DNA of 64,000 nt from Mesorhizobium sp. (GTDB lineage: Bacteria > Pseudomonadota > Alphaproteobacteria > Rhizobiales > Rhizobiaceae): the NCBI RefSeq assembly GCF_017306545.1, contig NZ_JAFKID010000007.1, forward strand, positions 124,001 to 188,000, written 5' to 3'. The stretch's first letter is position 1. The number at the start of each line of letters is the position of its first letter. Both the position numbers and the translations under genes were made by a program. This document shows, piece by piece, positions 35,774 through 45,051 of this stretch. The notes below the pieces were generated by a model. The model saw only the letters and a program-made list of their open reading frames with translations, made no database searches and was not told the origin of the DNA.

Positions 35774-36885
35774 GCGAACCGGTGAAGGTCGAAGTCGGGC
35801 TCGGCGAACGGGCCTACGACATATTGATCGGGCCTGGCCTGCTTGCCCGCGCCGGCGCGGAAATCGCCGCGCGGCTGCCCGGCGCGCGGGTAGCCGTCGT
35901 CACCGACGAGAACGTCGCGGCCGCGCAGCTTCCCGCATTGCAGGCGGGATTGGAAGCGAGCGGGGTAGCGAGCACAGCCATCACAGTACCGCCCGGCGAG
36001 AAAACCAAAAGTTTCTCGCATCTGGAAACGGTTGTGGACGGCATCCTCGCCGCGAAGCTGGAGCGGCGTGACGTGGTGGTCGCGCTGGGCGGCGGCGTCG
36101 TCGGCGACCTGACCGGGTTCGCAGCCGGCATCGCCCGGCGCGGCATGCCGTTTGTGCAAATTCCCACCTCGCTGTTGGCGCAGGTCGATTCCTCCGTCGG
36201 CGGCAAGACCGGCATCAATTCGCCGCGCGGCAAGAACCTTGTCGGCGTCTTCCACCAGCCGAGGCTGGTGCTGGCCGACACCGAGACGCTCGACACGCTG
36301 CCTGCGCGCGAATTCCGCGCCGGCTATGCCGAAGTCGCCAAATACGGGCTGATCGACCGGCCCGATTTCTTCTATTGGCTGGAGAAGAACTGGCAGGCCG
36401 TGTTTTCCGGCGGGGCGGCGCGCATCGAAGCGATCGCGCAGTCCTGCCGCGCCAAGGCCGATGTGGTGGCGCGCGACGAGTTCGAGACGGGCGACCGGGC
36501 GCTGCTCAATCTCGGCCACACTTTCGGTCATGCGCTTGAGGCGGCGGTGCAGTACGACGGCGCCCGCCTGGTGCATGGCGAGGGCGTCGCCATCGGCATG
36601 GCGCTGGCGCACCGTTTCTCGACCCGCATGAACCTCGCCAGTCCTGACGACGCGGCCCGCGTCGAGGCGCATCTCAAGGCCGTCGGCCTGCCGTGGCGGC
36701 TGAGCGACGTGCCGGGCGGCCTGCCGGATGCTGAGGCGCTGCTCGGCTTCATCGCGCAGGACAAGAAGGTGTCGCGCGGCACGCTCACCTTCATCCTTAC
36801 CCATGGCGTCGGCCGATCCTTCATTGCGAAGGACGTACCGGCCTCCGAGGTGCTTTCTTTCCTCCGGGAGAACCATCCGGGATGA
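35770..36885 (+). CDS. aroB: 3-dehydroquinate synthase
   Basis: A 371-residue NAD+/metal-dependent enzyme making 3-dehydroquinate from DAHP. It shows [17 protein letters not shown], the metal-ligand region with glutamate in [23 protein letters not shown], and HGEGVAIGM with another ligand histidine. It is co-transcribed with aroK and overlaps the next gene by four bases (ATGA), so the unit is aroK-aroB-CBS protein. Confidence 0.96.
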   Translation: MSEPVKVEVGLGERAYDILIGPGLLARAGAEIAARLPGARVAVVTDENVAAAQLPALQAGLEASGVASTAITVPPGEKTKSFSHLETVVDGILAAKLERRDVVVALGGGVVGDLTGFAAGIARRGMPFVQIPTSLLAQVDSSVGGKTGINSPRGKNLVGVFHQPRLVLADTETLDTLPAREFRAGYAEVAKYGLIDRPDFFYWLEKNWQAVFSGGAARIEAIAQSCRAKADVVARDEFETGDRALLNLGHTFGHALEAAVQYDGARLVHGEGVAIGMALAHRFSTRMNLASPDDAARVEAHLKAVGLPWRLSDVPGGLPDAEALLGFIAQDKKVSRGTLTFILTHGVGRSFIAKDVPASEVLSFLRENHPG

Positions 36886-37784
36886 GCGCCGCCGGCTGGA
36901 TCGCCGCCGCGTGCCTCGCGGCGCTGATTGGGCTTGCCGTGATTTTCCGCGAGCGGCTGGCGAAGGCGGCGGGCTATGCGCCGTCGGCTGGCCAGTCGGT
37001 TGCTGAGGAGCCGCGCAACGGCAATGGCTCGCCGGATCGAGCCGGCGACGGTGCCAGCGAGCATCGCCGCCGCCTCGATGCGCTGTTTCGGCTGACCGAA
37101 CTCAACGAACTGGAAGTATCGGACGTCATGGTCCACCGCACCGCCATGCGCTCGGTCAATGCCGACGACCCGCCGGAGGCGGTGGCGCGCGAGATCCTGC
37201 AAAGCCCGCACACGCGCATGCCGCTGTGGAAAGGCTCGCTCGACAACATCGTCGGCGTCGTCCACGCCAAGGACCTGCTGCGCGCGCTGAACGAGGTCGG
37301 CAACGACTTTTCGCGGCTCGACCTGATGAAAGTGGCGGCGCGGCCGTGGTTCGTGCCGGACACCACGACCTTGCAGGAGCAGCTCAACGCCTTCCTGCGC
37401 CGCAAGGCGCATTTCGCCGTCGTCGTCGACGAATACGGCGAGGTCGAGGGGCTGGTGACGCTGGAGGACATCATCGAGGAGATCGTCGGCGAGATCGCCG
37501 ACGAGCACGACATCGACATGCAGGGCGTCAAGCAGGAGGCCGACGGCTCGGTGGTGGTCGACGGCACAGTGCCGATCCGCGACCTCAACCGCGCGCTGAA
37601 CTGGTCGCTGCCGGACGAGGAGGCGACGACGATCGCCGGCCTCGTCATCCATGAGACGCAGTCGATCCCGGAGGAGAAGCAGGCCTTCACCTTCCACGGC
37701 AAGCGTTTCGTCGTCATGAAGCGCGACAAGAACCGCATCGCGCGGCTCAGGATCAGGTCTGTGGCCGAGGGACACAGGGAGTAA
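36882..37784 (+). CDS. CBS-domain (CorC/TlyC, hemolysin-like) protein
   Basis: A 300-residue protein. One N-terminal hydrophobic helix (about 5-20) is followed by a tandem CBS pair (about 85-215, [30 protein letters not shown]) and a CorC_HlyC domain (about 220-295, [14 protein letters not shown]). It lacks the multi-helix CNNM domain of the longer homologues, so this is the short form. A role in metal-ion homeostasis or efflux is proposed for the family; the partner is not visible here. A toxin-antitoxin module starts immediately after its stop codon. Confidence 0.88.
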   Translation: MSAAGWIAAACLAALIGLAVIFRERLAKAAGYAPSAGQSVAEEPRNGNGSPDRAGDGASEHRRRLDALFRLTELNELEVSDVMVHRTAMRSVNADDPPEAVAREILQSPHTRMPLWKGSLDNIVGVVHAKDLLRALNEVGNDFSRLDLMKVAARPWFVPDTTTLQEQLNAFLRRKAHFAVVVDEYGEVEGLVTLEDIIEEIVGEIADEHDIDMQGVKQEADGSVVVDGTVPIRDLNRALNWSLPDEEATTIAGLVIHETQSIPEEKQAFTFHGKRFVVMKRDKNRIARLRIRSVAEGHRE

Positions 37785-37785
37785 A

Positions 37786-37810
37786 TGACCATGGTCATTG
37801 ACCATGGTCA
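37786..37810. promoter_or_regulatory. tandem palindromic operator of the toxin-antitoxin pair
   Basis: Two perfect copies of TGACCATGGTCA (37786-37797 and 37799-37810) lie one base apart. They sit between the CBS gene stop and the antitoxin start, 40 bases from the latter. Doubled palindromes with about 13-base periodicity are typical for Phd/VapB-type autorepression by cooperatively bound dimers. Confidence 0.72.
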
Positions 37811-37850
37811 CGACAGAGCGTACCTTTTGCTTGGCTGAAGGACGACCGTC

Positions 37851-38087
37851 ATGAACACCCATGTCTCGAAATCGAAATTCAAGGCGAAGGCGCTGGAGTA
37901 TTTCCGCCAGGTGGAAGCCACCGGCGAGCCGATCGTGATCACCGACAACGGCAAGCCGACGCTGGAGATTCGCAAGGTCGCGGAAGACAGGCGCGATCCA
38001 CGCGAGATTCTGAAAGGGTCGGTGCTGTGGTATGACGATCCGTTTGGCCCCGCCGTCGATGAGGACGAATGGGACGCGCTTCGGTGA
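37851..38087 (+). CDS. type II antitoxin, Phd/YefM-like
   Basis: A 78-residue protein with the prevent-host-death N-terminus: SKSKFKAKALEYFRQVEATG, then EPIVITDNGKPTLEIRKV, a typical Phd DNA-binding domain. The acidic C-terminus (YDDPFGPAVDEDEWDALR) is the part that would wrap the toxin. It is followed without a gap by a PIN-domain gene (GTGA overlap). The doubled palindrome upstream should be its operator. Confidence 0.88.
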   Translation: MNTHVSKSKFKAKALEYFRQVEATGEPIVITDNGKPTLEIRKVAEDRRDPREILKGSVLWYDDPFGPAVDEDEWDALR

Positions 38088-38482
38088 TCGTCATCGACAC
38101 TCACATACTGTTGTGGTGGTTCTCCGGCGAAGAAGCGCGTCTGAGCCGGCTCGCTTTCAAGACGCTTGAAAGGGAACGGGATGACGGGAGCATATTCATC
38201 TCATCCGCGACCGCCTGGGAGATTGCGGTTCTGGCCTCGAGAAAGAGAATTGGTCTTACCCGCGATGCCTTCGAGTGGTTGGAGACGGCAGGGCGTCTCG
38301 CCGCGATAAAATTCATCCCGATCGATAATGAGATTGCAGTCCGCAGCACGCAGCTCGGAGACGATTTTCACAAGGACCCCGGCGACAGATTCATTGTCGC
38401 CACCGCGCAGAAGCTTTCCGTCCCGCTTGTCACCGCCGACGAAAAAATAAGGCGCTATCGCGGCGTGGAAACCATCTGGTAG
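38084..38482 (+). CDS. type II toxin, VapC-like PIN-domain ribonuclease
   Basis: About 132 residues from GTG at 38084; an ATG at 38069 would add five. The PIN acidic residues are present: D in VIVIDTHILLWWF, E in TAWEIAVL, D in DPGDRFIVATA and D in LVTADEKIRRY. It would cleave RNA when not bound by the upstream antitoxin. Overlap with the antitoxin stop gives the usual coupled expression. The Phd-PIN pairing is common in rhizobia. Confidence 0.88.
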   Translation: MIVIDTHILLWWFSGEEARLSRLAFKTLERERDDGSIFISSATAWEIAVLASRKRIGLTRDAFEWLETAGRLAAIKFIPIDNEIAVRSTQLGDDFHKDPGDRFIVATAQKLSVPLVTADEKIRRYRGVETIW

Positions 38483-38486
38483 CGTC

Positions 38487-38789
38487 CTACCATCTGACCT
38501 TTTCGCCCGGTGCGGCCGGCTCGACGGCCAGAGCGTGCAGGCCGGCCTTCAATTCGTCGGCGAGGGCGGTGTTGACGGCGCGATGGCGCTCGACGCGGCT
38601 CATGCCGGCAAAGGCGGACGAGACGATGCGGACGCGGAAATGCGTCTCGCCGGTGCCGTCGAATTCCGCTTCCTCGCCGTTTTCGATGTGATGATGGCCG
38701 GCGTGCAGATGGCTTTCGTTGATGACGGCGAGCCGCTCGGGAGCAAAGGCCTCGGTGAGCTTGCTTTCCATCGCCGCCTGTCTGGACAT
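38487..38789 (-). CDS. BolA-family protein
   Basis: A 100-residue protein with the BolA fold: KLTEAFAPERLAVINESHLHAGHH, then ETHFRVRIVSSAFAGMSRVERHRAVNTAL. The invariant His for [2Fe-2S] sharing with monothiol glutaredoxins is in SSAFAGMSRVERHR. BolA proteins act in iron-sulfur and stress homeostasis. It is divergent from a J-domain gene, an arrangement usual in Rhizobiales. The toxin gene ends only four bases away on the other strand. Confidence 0.9.
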   Translation of the reverse strand: MSRQAAMESKLTEAFAPERLAVINESHLHAGHHHIENGEEAEFDGTGETHFRVRIVSSAFAGMSRVERHRAVNTALADELKAGLHALAVEPAAPGEKVRW

Positions 38790-38924
38790 CGCCGTGCTCC
38801 TTCACCACATCAACGCTCTCGCCGCCGTCCTGCCCGACGCGCGCCGCGATTCAGCGGTAGGGCGAATGCCGCGAAAATGTCAATTCTTGTTTCGCATCCG
38901 CGAAAAGCCCATAAACGGGATGGA

Positions 38925-39548
38925 ATGAAACCCTATCCGAAATATTTCGAGAAGATTCGCGTGCGGCCCGATCCCGACGCGGAACTGAAGTCGCGCGCGC
39001 CGCTGTGCCAGTGGGACGGCTGCCGTGAGGCCGGTACCCACCGCGCGCCGGTCGGGCGGATGAAGGAAGGCGAGTATTTCCGCTTCTGCTTCGACCATGT
39101 GCGCGAATACAACAAGGGCTTCAACTATTTCTCCGGCCTCGCCGACAGCGAGATCGCCCGCTTCCAGAAGGAGGCGCTGACCGGCCATCGGCCGACCTGG
39201 AAGATGGGCACCAGCGCCGCCAGCGGGACACGGTCCGCTCCCGATTTCGCGCAGCAGCGCTCGGGCCGCGCCGGCTACCACAACCGCATGCGCGATCCCT
39301 TCAACCTGTTCGGCGACGGGCGCGAGCACGCCGCCCCGCGCGAGCGCAAGGCGCGCCCGTTGGAAGCCAAGGCGCTGGAAACGCTCGGCCTCGACGCCCG
39401 CGCCGGCGCCGCCGAGATCAAGGCGCGCTACAAGGAACTGGTCAAGCGCCATCATCCCGACGCCAATGGCGGCGACCGCGGCTCCGAAGAACGCTTCCGC
39501 GAGGTGCTACAGGCCTACCGTCTGCTCAAGCAGGCCGGTTTGTGTTGA
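38925..39548 (+). CDS. J-domain (DnaJ-like) protein
   Basis: A 207-residue protein. The N-terminal 75 residues are a conserved Cys-containing domain (APLCQWDGCREAGTHRAP, FRFCFDHVREYNKGFNYF) of unknown role. The C-terminal 65 residues are a J domain with LEAKALETLGLDARAGAAEIKARY and the HPD motif in KRHHPDANGG, which stimulates a DnaK-type chaperone. It is not a full DnaJ; it has no G/F or zinc-finger region. It is divergent from bolA and upstream of cobS-cobT; this order recurs in rhizobia. Confidence 0.9.
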   Translation: MKPYPKYFEKIRVRPDPDAELKSRAPLCQWDGCREAGTHRAPVGRMKEGEYFRFCFDHVREYNKGFNYFSGLADSEIARFQKEALTGHRPTWKMGTSAASGTRSAPDFAQQRSGRAGYHNRMRDPFNLFGDGREHAAPRERKARPLEAKALETLGLDARAGAAEIKARYKELVKRHHPDANGGDRGSEERFREVLQAYRLLKQAGLC

Positions 39549-39628
39549 GCCAGCGGCGAAGGGGACCTTTTTCCAACTTTCTTCCCGCCGAAAAACACTC
39601 TAAGACCGCCCCGGACGAATTTTTATGC

Positions 39629-39649
39629 GGCGAAATTCAACGTTTCGCC
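39629..39649 (+). repeat. hairpin in the cobS leader
   Basis: GGCGAAA (39629-39635) pairs with TTTCGCC (39643-39649) around a 7-base loop, 20 bases before the cobS start. It resembles no known cobalamin riboswitch, being far too short; it may be a simple leader structure. Confidence 0.35.
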
Positions 39650-39669
39650 CGTGGAGACGTTGAGGCATC

Positions 39670-40656
39670 ATGAACAAGGTCGATCGCGACATCGCCAACC
39701 TGCCGGACACGACGGTGTCGGTGAAGGATACCTTCGGCTTCGAATCCAAGATGGTCGTGCCGGCTTATTCGGCCGCCGACGAACATGTGCCCGACATCGA
39801 TCCCGACTACCTATTCGACCAGGCGACCACCATGGCGATCCTGGCCGGCTTTGCCTACAATCGCCGCGTCATGGTGTCGGGCTACCACGGCACCGGCAAG
39901 TCGACCCATATCGAGCAGGTGGCGGCGCGGCTCAACTGGCCGATGGTGCGCGTCAATCTCGACAGCCATGTCAGCCGTATCGACCTTGTCGGCAAGGACG
40001 CCATCGTCCTCAAGGAAGGCAAGCAGGTGACGGAGTTCCGCGACGGTATCCTGCCCTGGGCCTACCAGCACAATGTCGCGCTCTGCTTCGACGAATACGA
40101 CGCCGGCCGTCCGGACGTGATGTTCGTCATCCAGCGCGTGCTGGAATCGTCGGGCCGGCTGACCCTGCTCGACCAGAGCCGCGTCATCCGCCCGCATCCG
40201 GCCTTCCGCCTGTTCGCCACCGCCAACACCGTCGGCCTCGGCGATACGACCGGCCTCTATCACGGCACGCAGCAGATCAACCAGGCGCAGATGGACCGCT
40301 GGTCGATCGTCACGACGCTGAACTACCTGCCGCACGACAACGAGGTCAACATCGTGCTGGCCAAGGCCAAGCACTACCGCAACGCCAAGGGCAACGACAT
40401 CGTCAACAAGATGGTGCGCGTCGCCGACATGACGCGCTCGGCCTTCGTCAACGGCGACCTTTCCACCGTCATGAGCCCGCGCACGGTCATCACCTGGGCC
40501 GAGAACGCAGAAATCTTCAGCGACGTCGGCATGGCCTTCCGGCTGACCTTCCTCAACAAGTGCGACGAACTGGAGCGGCCGATCGTGGCCGAGTTCTACC
40601 AGCGCGCCTTCGGCGAGGACCTGCCGGAGAGCGCGGCCAACGTGGTGCTTGGATAG
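39670..40656 (+). CDS. cobS: aerobic cobaltochelatase subunit CobS
   Basis: A 328-residue AAA+ protein with Walker [10 protein letters not shown], Walker [13 protein letters not shown] and sensor FATANTVG. CobS and CobT form the ATP-driven ring that, with CobN, inserts Co2+ into hydrogenobyrinic acid a,c-diamide in aerobic B12 synthesis. It is ten bases upstream of cobT. No cobN is in the window. The protein has no paralogous magnesium-chelatase BchI features. Confidence 0.95.
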   Translation: MNKVDRDIANLPDTTVSVKDTFGFESKMVVPAYSAADEHVPDIDPDYLFDQATTMAILAGFAYNRRVMVSGYHGTGKSTHIEQVAARLNWPMVRVNLDSHVSRIDLVGKDAIVLKEGKQVTEFRDGILPWAYQHNVALCFDEYDAGRPDVMFVIQRVLESSGRLTLLDQSRVIRPHPAFRLFATANTVGLGDTTGLYHGTQQINQAQMDRWSIVTTLNYLPHDNEVNIVLAKAKHYRNAKGNDIVNKMVRVADMTRSAFVNGDLSTVMSPRTVITWAENAEIFSDVGMAFRLTFLNKCDELERPIVAEFYQRAFGEDLPESAANVVLG

Positions 40657-40665
40657 CAGGCGGCG

Positions 40666-42564
40666 ATGGCCGGACCCGGCGACAACACGCGCAACAAGCC
40701 GAAGAACGGCTCGGAAACCGACGCCTTCAAGCGCTCGGTGACGGTGTGCATGCGTGCCATTTCCGGCGACAAGGAACTTGAGGTCGGCTTCGCCAAGGAC
40801 AGGCCGGCACTGGCCGGCAGCCGCGCGCGCCTGCCCGAACTGCCGAAGAAGCCGTCGCCCAACGACGTTGCCGTCACCCGCGGCCTCGGCGATTCCATGG
40901 CGCTCAAGCGCGCCTGCCACGACCAGCGCATTCATCTCAAGCTGGCGCCGGAAGGCAAACAGGCACGCGCCATCTTCGACGCGGTCGAGCAGGCCCGCGT
41001 CGAGGCGATCGGCTCGCGCCGGATGGCGGGCGTCGCCGACAACATCACCTCCATGCTGGAGGACAAATACGCCAAGGCGAATTTCGCCGACGTCAAGGAC
41101 AGGGCCGACGCGCCCATCGAGGAAGCGCTGGCGCTGATGGTGCGCGAGAAGCTGACCGGCCGCGCTGCGCCGAAGAGCGGCGAGCGGCTGGTCGACCTGT
41201 GGAAGCCGTGGGTCGAGGACAAGGCCGGCGCCGATCTCGACGGACTGCTCGACAAGTTGGACGACCAGAACGCCTTCGCCCGCGTCGTGCGCGACATGCT
41301 GGCCTCGATGGACATGGCCGAGGAACTGGGCGACGACCAGGACACCGAAGACAGCGAGGACGAGGCCGAGAACCAGCCGGAAGGCGAGGACAACAGCGAA
41401 GAGGGCGGCGAGGACGATTCCGGCGGCGAGGACACGCAACCGCAGGACGCCGAGGCTTCCGACGACGACGAGCAGTCGAGCGAGGCTGAATCGACCGACT
41501 CCTCCTCCGAGGACCTGTCGGACGAAGAGGACGCCGACGCCGAGACGCCGGGCGAGGCCAAGCGCAACGACAATCCTTTCAATACGCTGTCGAAGGACAT
41601 CGACTACAAGGTCTTCACGACCCAGTTCGACGAGACTGTCGGCGCCGAGGACTTGTGCGACGAGGAGGAACTCGACCGGCTGCGCGCCTTCCTCGACAAG
41701 CAGCTTTCCAGCCTGTCGGGCGTCGTCGGCAGGCTGGCCAACCGCCTGCAACGCCGCCTCATGGCACAGCAGAACCGTTCCTGGGACTTCGACCTCGAGG
41801 AAGGTTATCTCGACCCGGCCCGCCTGGTGCGCGTCGTCATCGACCCGATGCAGCCGCTCTCCTTCAAGCAGGAGCGCGACACCAAGTTCCGCGATACGGT
41901 CGTCACGCTGGTGCTGGACAATTCCGGCTCGATGCGCGGCCGGCCGATCACGGTGGCGGCCACCTGCGCCGACATCCTTGCCCGCACGCTGGAGCGCTGC
42001 GGCGTCTCGGTCGAAATCCTCGGCTTCACGACGCGGGCCTGGAAGGGCGGTCAAGCGCGCGAGAAGTGGCTGAAGGACGGCAAGCCGGTCGCGCCGGGCC
42101 GCCTCAACGACCTGCGCCATATCGTCTACAAGTCGGCGGACGCGCCATGGCGGCGCGCCCGCCGCAACCTCGGCCTGATGATGCGCGAGGGGCTGCTGAA
42201 GGAAAACATCGACGGCGAAGCGCTGTTGTGGGCGCATCAGCGCCTGATCGGCCGGCCGGAGCAGCGCAAGATCCTGATGATGATCTCGGACGGCGCGCCG
42301 GTGGACGATTCCACGCTGTCGGTCAATCCGGGCAACTATCTGGAGCGGCACCTGCGCGCCGTCATCGACCTGATCGAGACGCGCTCGCCGGTCGAGCTGC
42401 TGGCCATCGGCATCGGCCATGACGTGACGCGCTACTATCGCCGCGCCGTCACCATCGTCGATGCCGAGGAACTGGCCGGTGCGATGACCGAGCAGCTTGC
42501 CTCGCTGTTCGGCGAGGAAACGCCGCGCGAAACGCGCCGCAGCGGCTTCCGGCGGGCTTCGTGA
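40666..42564 (+). CDS. cobT: aerobic cobaltochelatase subunit CobT
   Basis: A 632-residue partner of CobS. The N-terminal part (about 1-215) is followed by a highly acidic linker (about 220-295, rich in Asp/Glu/Ser), and the C-terminal von Willebrand A domain (about 400-620) has the MIDAS motif DNSGSMRG and DGAPVDDST. The acidic linker is normal for CobT. The gene ends in GFRRAS, about 40 bases before the next gene. Confidence 0.94.
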   Translation: MAGPGDNTRNKPKNGSETDAFKRSVTVCMRAISGDKELEVGFAKDRPALAGSRARLPELPKKPSPNDVAVTRGLGDSMALKRACHDQRIHLKLAPEGKQARAIFDAVEQARVEAIGSRRMAGVADNITSMLEDKYAKANFADVKDRADAPIEEALALMVREKLTGRAAPKSGERLVDLWKPWVEDKAGADLDGLLDKLDDQNAFARVVRDMLASMDMAEELGDDQDTEDSEDEAENQPEGEDNSEEGGEDDSGGEDTQPQDAEASDDDEQSSEAESTDSSSEDLSDEEDADAETPGEAKRNDNPFNTLSKDIDYKVFTTQFDETVGAEDLCDEEELDRLRAFLDKQLSSLSGVVGRLANRLQRRLMAQQNRSWDFDLEEGYLDPARLVRVVIDPMQPLSFKQERDTKFRDTVVTLVLDNSGSMRGRPITVAATCADILARTLERCGVSVEILGFTTRAWKGGQAREKWLKDGKPVAPGRLNDLRHIVYKSADAPWRRARRNLGLMMREGLLKENIDGEALLWAHQRLIGRPEQRKILMMISDGAPVDDSTLSVNPGNYLERHLRAVIDLIETRSPVELLAIGIGHDVTRYYRRAVTIVDAEELAGAMTEQLASLFGEETPRETRRSGFRRAS

Positions 42565-42604
42565 GGCTTTTCGGGCTGTCGCGGTCGGCGGGCGAGGGGC
42601 GCCG

Positions 42605-43609
42605 ATGAGGCGGTGGACCGCTCCTCTTGCGGCGCTGGCAGTCCTGGCTTTCGCCGCGCCGGCTGCCGCCGGCTCGGCCTCTGTCGAGCCTATCGCCGTA
42701 TCCTCACGCCCGATCACTCAGTTCCGCATCGGCAGCGCCGAAAAAATGTTCGGGCCGCTGGAGTTTGCCGGCGGGCTGGAGATGACGGCGCCGGTGCGCG
42801 ATTTCGGCGCGCTCTCGGCCTTCCGTTTCCTTGAGCCCGGCGCCGCCTTTATCGGCGTCGCAGACACCGGTTTCTGGTTCTTCGGCGCGATCGAGCACGA
42901 TGAGGCGGGCCGTCCGTCGAGCGTTGCCGGCTTTCGCATGCAGCCGATGGTGGATGCGTCCGGCAAGGCGATCGCGAAGAAATGGGAGGTCGACGCCGAA
43001 GGCCTGGCGGTCAAGGACGGCATCGCTACTGTAGGCTTCGAGCGCAACCACCGCATCGCGCAGTTCCGCGTCGATGCCGATGATATGAAAGCGCCCTTTC
43101 GGCAGCTCGATTTCCTGGTGCCGGCAAGGGAACTGCGCCAGAATCGCGGTTTCGAGACGGTCGCGCATGCCAATGCCGACGGGCCTCTCCGGGGTGCGCT
43201 GGTGGCGGTGTCGGAAAAGAGCCTGGACAAGCAGGGCAACGTCTTCGCTGCGGTGCTCGACGGGCCGCGCAAGGGCGTCTTCACTGTCAAGCGTGACGGC
43301 GATTTCGATATCACCGACGGCGCTTTCCTGCCGAACGGCGACCTGCTTTTGCTGGAGCGCAGCTTCTCCATCGCCACCGGAGTCAGGATGCGGCTGAGGC
43401 GCATCGTCGGCGACAGCATCGCGCCCGGCGCGGTGGCGGACGGCCCGGTGCTGATGCAGGCCGACATGAGCTACCAGATCGACAATATGGAAGGCATGGA
43501 TGTGTGGAGGCGGGCCGACGGCGCGCTGATGGTGTCGCTGATCTCCGACGACAACCATTCCATCCTGCAACGCAATCTCTACCTGGAATTCATCCTGCAC
43601 GAGCCATGA
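42605..43609 (+). CDS. secreted phytase-like (esterase-like activity of phytase) domain protein
   Basis: A 334-residue protein with a signal peptide (AALAVLAFAAPAAAG) and a beta-propeller-like domain of the phytase-like family. It contains DAEGLAVKDG, FLPNGDLLLLERSF and NMEGMDVWRRADG. Members are predicted periplasmic or outer-membrane hydrolases of unknown substrate. It follows cobT in the same direction but need not be functionally related. Confidence 0.75.
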   Translation: MRRWTAPLAALAVLAFAAPAAAGSASVEPIAVSSRPITQFRIGSAEKMFGPLEFAGGLEMTAPVRDFGALSAFRFLEPGAAFIGVADTGFWFFGAIEHDEAGRPSSVAGFRMQPMVDASGKAIAKKWEVDAEGLAVKDGIATVGFERNHRIAQFRVDADDMKAPFRQLDFLVPARELRQNRGFETVAHANADGPLRGALVAVSEKSLDKQGNVFAAVLDGPRKGVFTVKRDGDFDITDGAFLPNGDLLLLERSFSIATGVRMRLRRIVGDSIAPGAVADGPVLMQADMSYQIDNMEGMDVWRRADGALMVSLISDDNHSILQRNLYLEFILHEP

Positions 43610-43617
43610 GGGCGCCG

Positions 43618-44292
43618 CTACGCGGGCTGCCTGACGGCCAGCCAGATCGTATGACGCACGCCGCGCTTGCCGTTGGCGCGGATTTTGACCTCTTCGACGG
43701 CGAAGCCCGTGCCGGCCAGCCGTCGGGTGAAGCCGGCGTCGGGAGCCGACGACCAGACCGCCAGCACGCCGCCCGGCTTGAGCGCCGCGCAGGCTTCGGC
43801 GAGGCCGCGATGGCCGTAGAGCGCGTCGTTGCCCTTGTGGACGATGCCTTCGGGGCCGTTGTCGACGTCGAGCAGGATGGCGTCGTAGACGCTTGCTTCC
43901 GAACGGATCAGCTTGCCGACGTCGATCTCGCGGAGGCGGACGCGGGGATCGTCCAGGCAGCCGTCGAAGACGGCGGCCATCGGGCCGCGCGCCCAGGCGA
44001 CGACGGCGGGAACGAGTTCCGCGACGACCACCGTTGCCTCGGCGCCGAGCGCGTTCAGCGCGGCGCGCAGCGTAAAGCCCATGCCCAGCCCGCCGATGAG
44101 GATTTTCGGCGCCTTGCGCTGGTCGATACGCTCGCAGCTCAGCGAGGCCAGCGCCTCCTCAGAGCCGGAGAGCCGGCTGTTCATCAGTTCGTTGGTGCCG
44201 AGCATGATCGAGAATTCGGCGCCGCGCTGTTTCAGGCGCAACTCGCCGCCGTCCGGCAGCGGCGCCCTGTCCAACTGGACCCAGGGAATCAC
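43618..44292 (-). CDS. spermidine-synthase-like methyltransferase-fold protein
   Basis: A 224-residue Rossmann protein. The nucleotide-binding motif ILIGGLGMGFTLRAAL, the acidic VVVAELVPAVVAWA and the segment AILLDVDNGPEGIV match spermidine-synthase homologues. The N-terminal tetramerisation domain of true polyamine synthases is very short here. The start is GTG at 44292 and overlaps the stop of the queuosine-precursor transporter (GTGA), so its translation is coupled to a gene with a preQ1-type leader. A polyamine role is not proven; it may be an unrelated transferase. Confidence 0.78.
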   Translation of the reverse strand: MIPWVQLDRAPLPDGGELRLKQRGAEFSIMLGTNELMNSRLSGSEEALASLSCERIDQRKAPKILIGGLGMGFTLRAALNALGAEATVVVAELVPAVVAWARGPMAAVFDGCLDDPRVRLREIDVGKLIRSEASVYDAILLDVDNGPEGIVHKGNDALYGHRGLAEACAALKPGGVLAVWSSAPDAGFTRRLAGTGFAVEEVKIRANGKRGVRHTIWLAVRQPA

Positions 44293-44969
44293 GCGGCGAC
44301 CGCCGGCTGCATCCAGCGGGCGGCGATCAGCCGGTAGGGGATCAGCGCGAAGACGGCGATCAGGAGCTTCACCGACATGTCGCCGAGCGCCCAGGAGAGC
44401 CAGCGCATCGCCTCGACGGGAAATAGGCCGAGCAGCGGTGCGGGCTCCAGCGCGAAGGCGTCGCTAGGGCCGATAAAGGCGAAGGCGGCAGAGAACGCGA
44501 CCGTGAAGAAGATCGCGGTGTCGAAGACGGAGCCGGCCAGCGTGCCGAAGATCGGCGCCCGCCACCAGCTTTGGCGTCTCAGCCAGTTGAACACCGTCAC
44601 GTCGAGCAGTTGCGCCGTCAGGAAAGCGGCACCGGAAGCGGCGGCGATGCGCACCAGCCGGTCGGCATGCGTCTCGAATTCGATCCAGCCGGCCCTGAAC
44701 AGCAGAGGCGGCGCGACGATTGACGTGACGACCGCCAGCATGAAGCCGACGAAGACGATCCTGCGCGCGACCGTCGGCCCGTAGCGGCGGTTGGCGAGGT
44801 CGGTGACGAGGAAGGCGAAGGGATAGGTGAAGGCGCCCCAGGTCAGGATATCGGCCAGGGCCAGGCCGCCGAGGCTGCCCTGCATGGGGAACTGCACGAG
44901 GATGTTGGAGGCGACGACGACGAGCGCCATGGCCGCCACGAAAGGCAGGTATCGGAACAGGAAATTCAT
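44289..44969 (-). CDS. queuosine-precursor (VUT family, YhhQ-like) transporter
   Basis: A 226-residue inner-membrane protein with about six helices. Family features are NILVQFPM near the N-terminus, LTWGAFTYPFAFLVTDLANRRYG, FLTAQLLDVTVFNWLRR, and GSVFDTAIFFTVAF. The family imports queuosine precursors such as preQ0, preQ1 or the nucleobase for tRNA modification. The ATG at 44969 sits at the end of a short preQ1-I-like leader, which supports this role. It shares a coupled start/stop with a spermidine-synthase-like gene. Confidence 0.88.
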   Translation of the reverse strand: MNFLFRYLPFVAAMALVVVASNILVQFPMQGSLGGLALADILTWGAFTYPFAFLVTDLANRRYGPTVARRIVFVGFMLAVVTSIVAPPLLFRAGWIEFETHADRLVRIAAASGAAFLTAQLLDVTVFNWLRRQSWWRAPIFGTLAGSVFDTAIFFTVAFSAAFAFIGPSDAFALEPAPLLGLFPVEAMRWLSWALGDMSVKLLIAVFALIPYRLIAARWMQPAVAA

Positions 44970-44995
44970 TTTTTTATCCTGGGTTATGGAACCAG
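44967..44995 (-). promoter_or_regulatory. preQ1-I-like riboswitch overlapping the transporter start codon
   Basis: Read 5'-3' on the minus strand: stem CTGG (44995-44992), loop TTC, CAT, AA, the candidate ligand-pairing C, stem CCAG, then GATAAAAAA and the ATG. This matches the preQ1-I order: a short P1, a loop starting UUC, AAC before the 3' strand, and an A-rich tail. CAT in the loop can pair with the start codon ATG to form the P2 pseudoknot, and AGGA seven bases before the ATG overlaps P1. Ligand binding would therefore hide both the ribosome-binding site and the start. Assigned by eye from the family consensus and the downstream gene. Confidence 0.68.
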
Positions 44996-44996
44996 T

Positions 44997-45022
44997 GGGA
45001 GCCTGCCGGTCAGGCCGCTCCC
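44997..45022 (-). terminator. hairpin between rpmB and the riboswitch
   Basis: GGGAG and CTCCC arms (44997-45001 and 45018-45022) with an inner CCTG/CAGG stem. There is no T-run, so termination after rpmB is plausible but not certain. It separates rpmB from the preQ1-type leader. Confidence 0.45.
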
Positions 45023-45051
45023 GCAGAGGCGGTCGTCCCCCGCCTGAATTC

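Noticed and set aside
39549-39669. A cobalamin riboswitch upstream of cobS
   Set aside because: Only a 7-base-pair hairpin is present; the conserved B12-box and the size of the aptamer are missing.
39811-42717. A 968-codon open frame on the minus strand
   Set aside because: Antisense to cobS and cobT; composition artefact.
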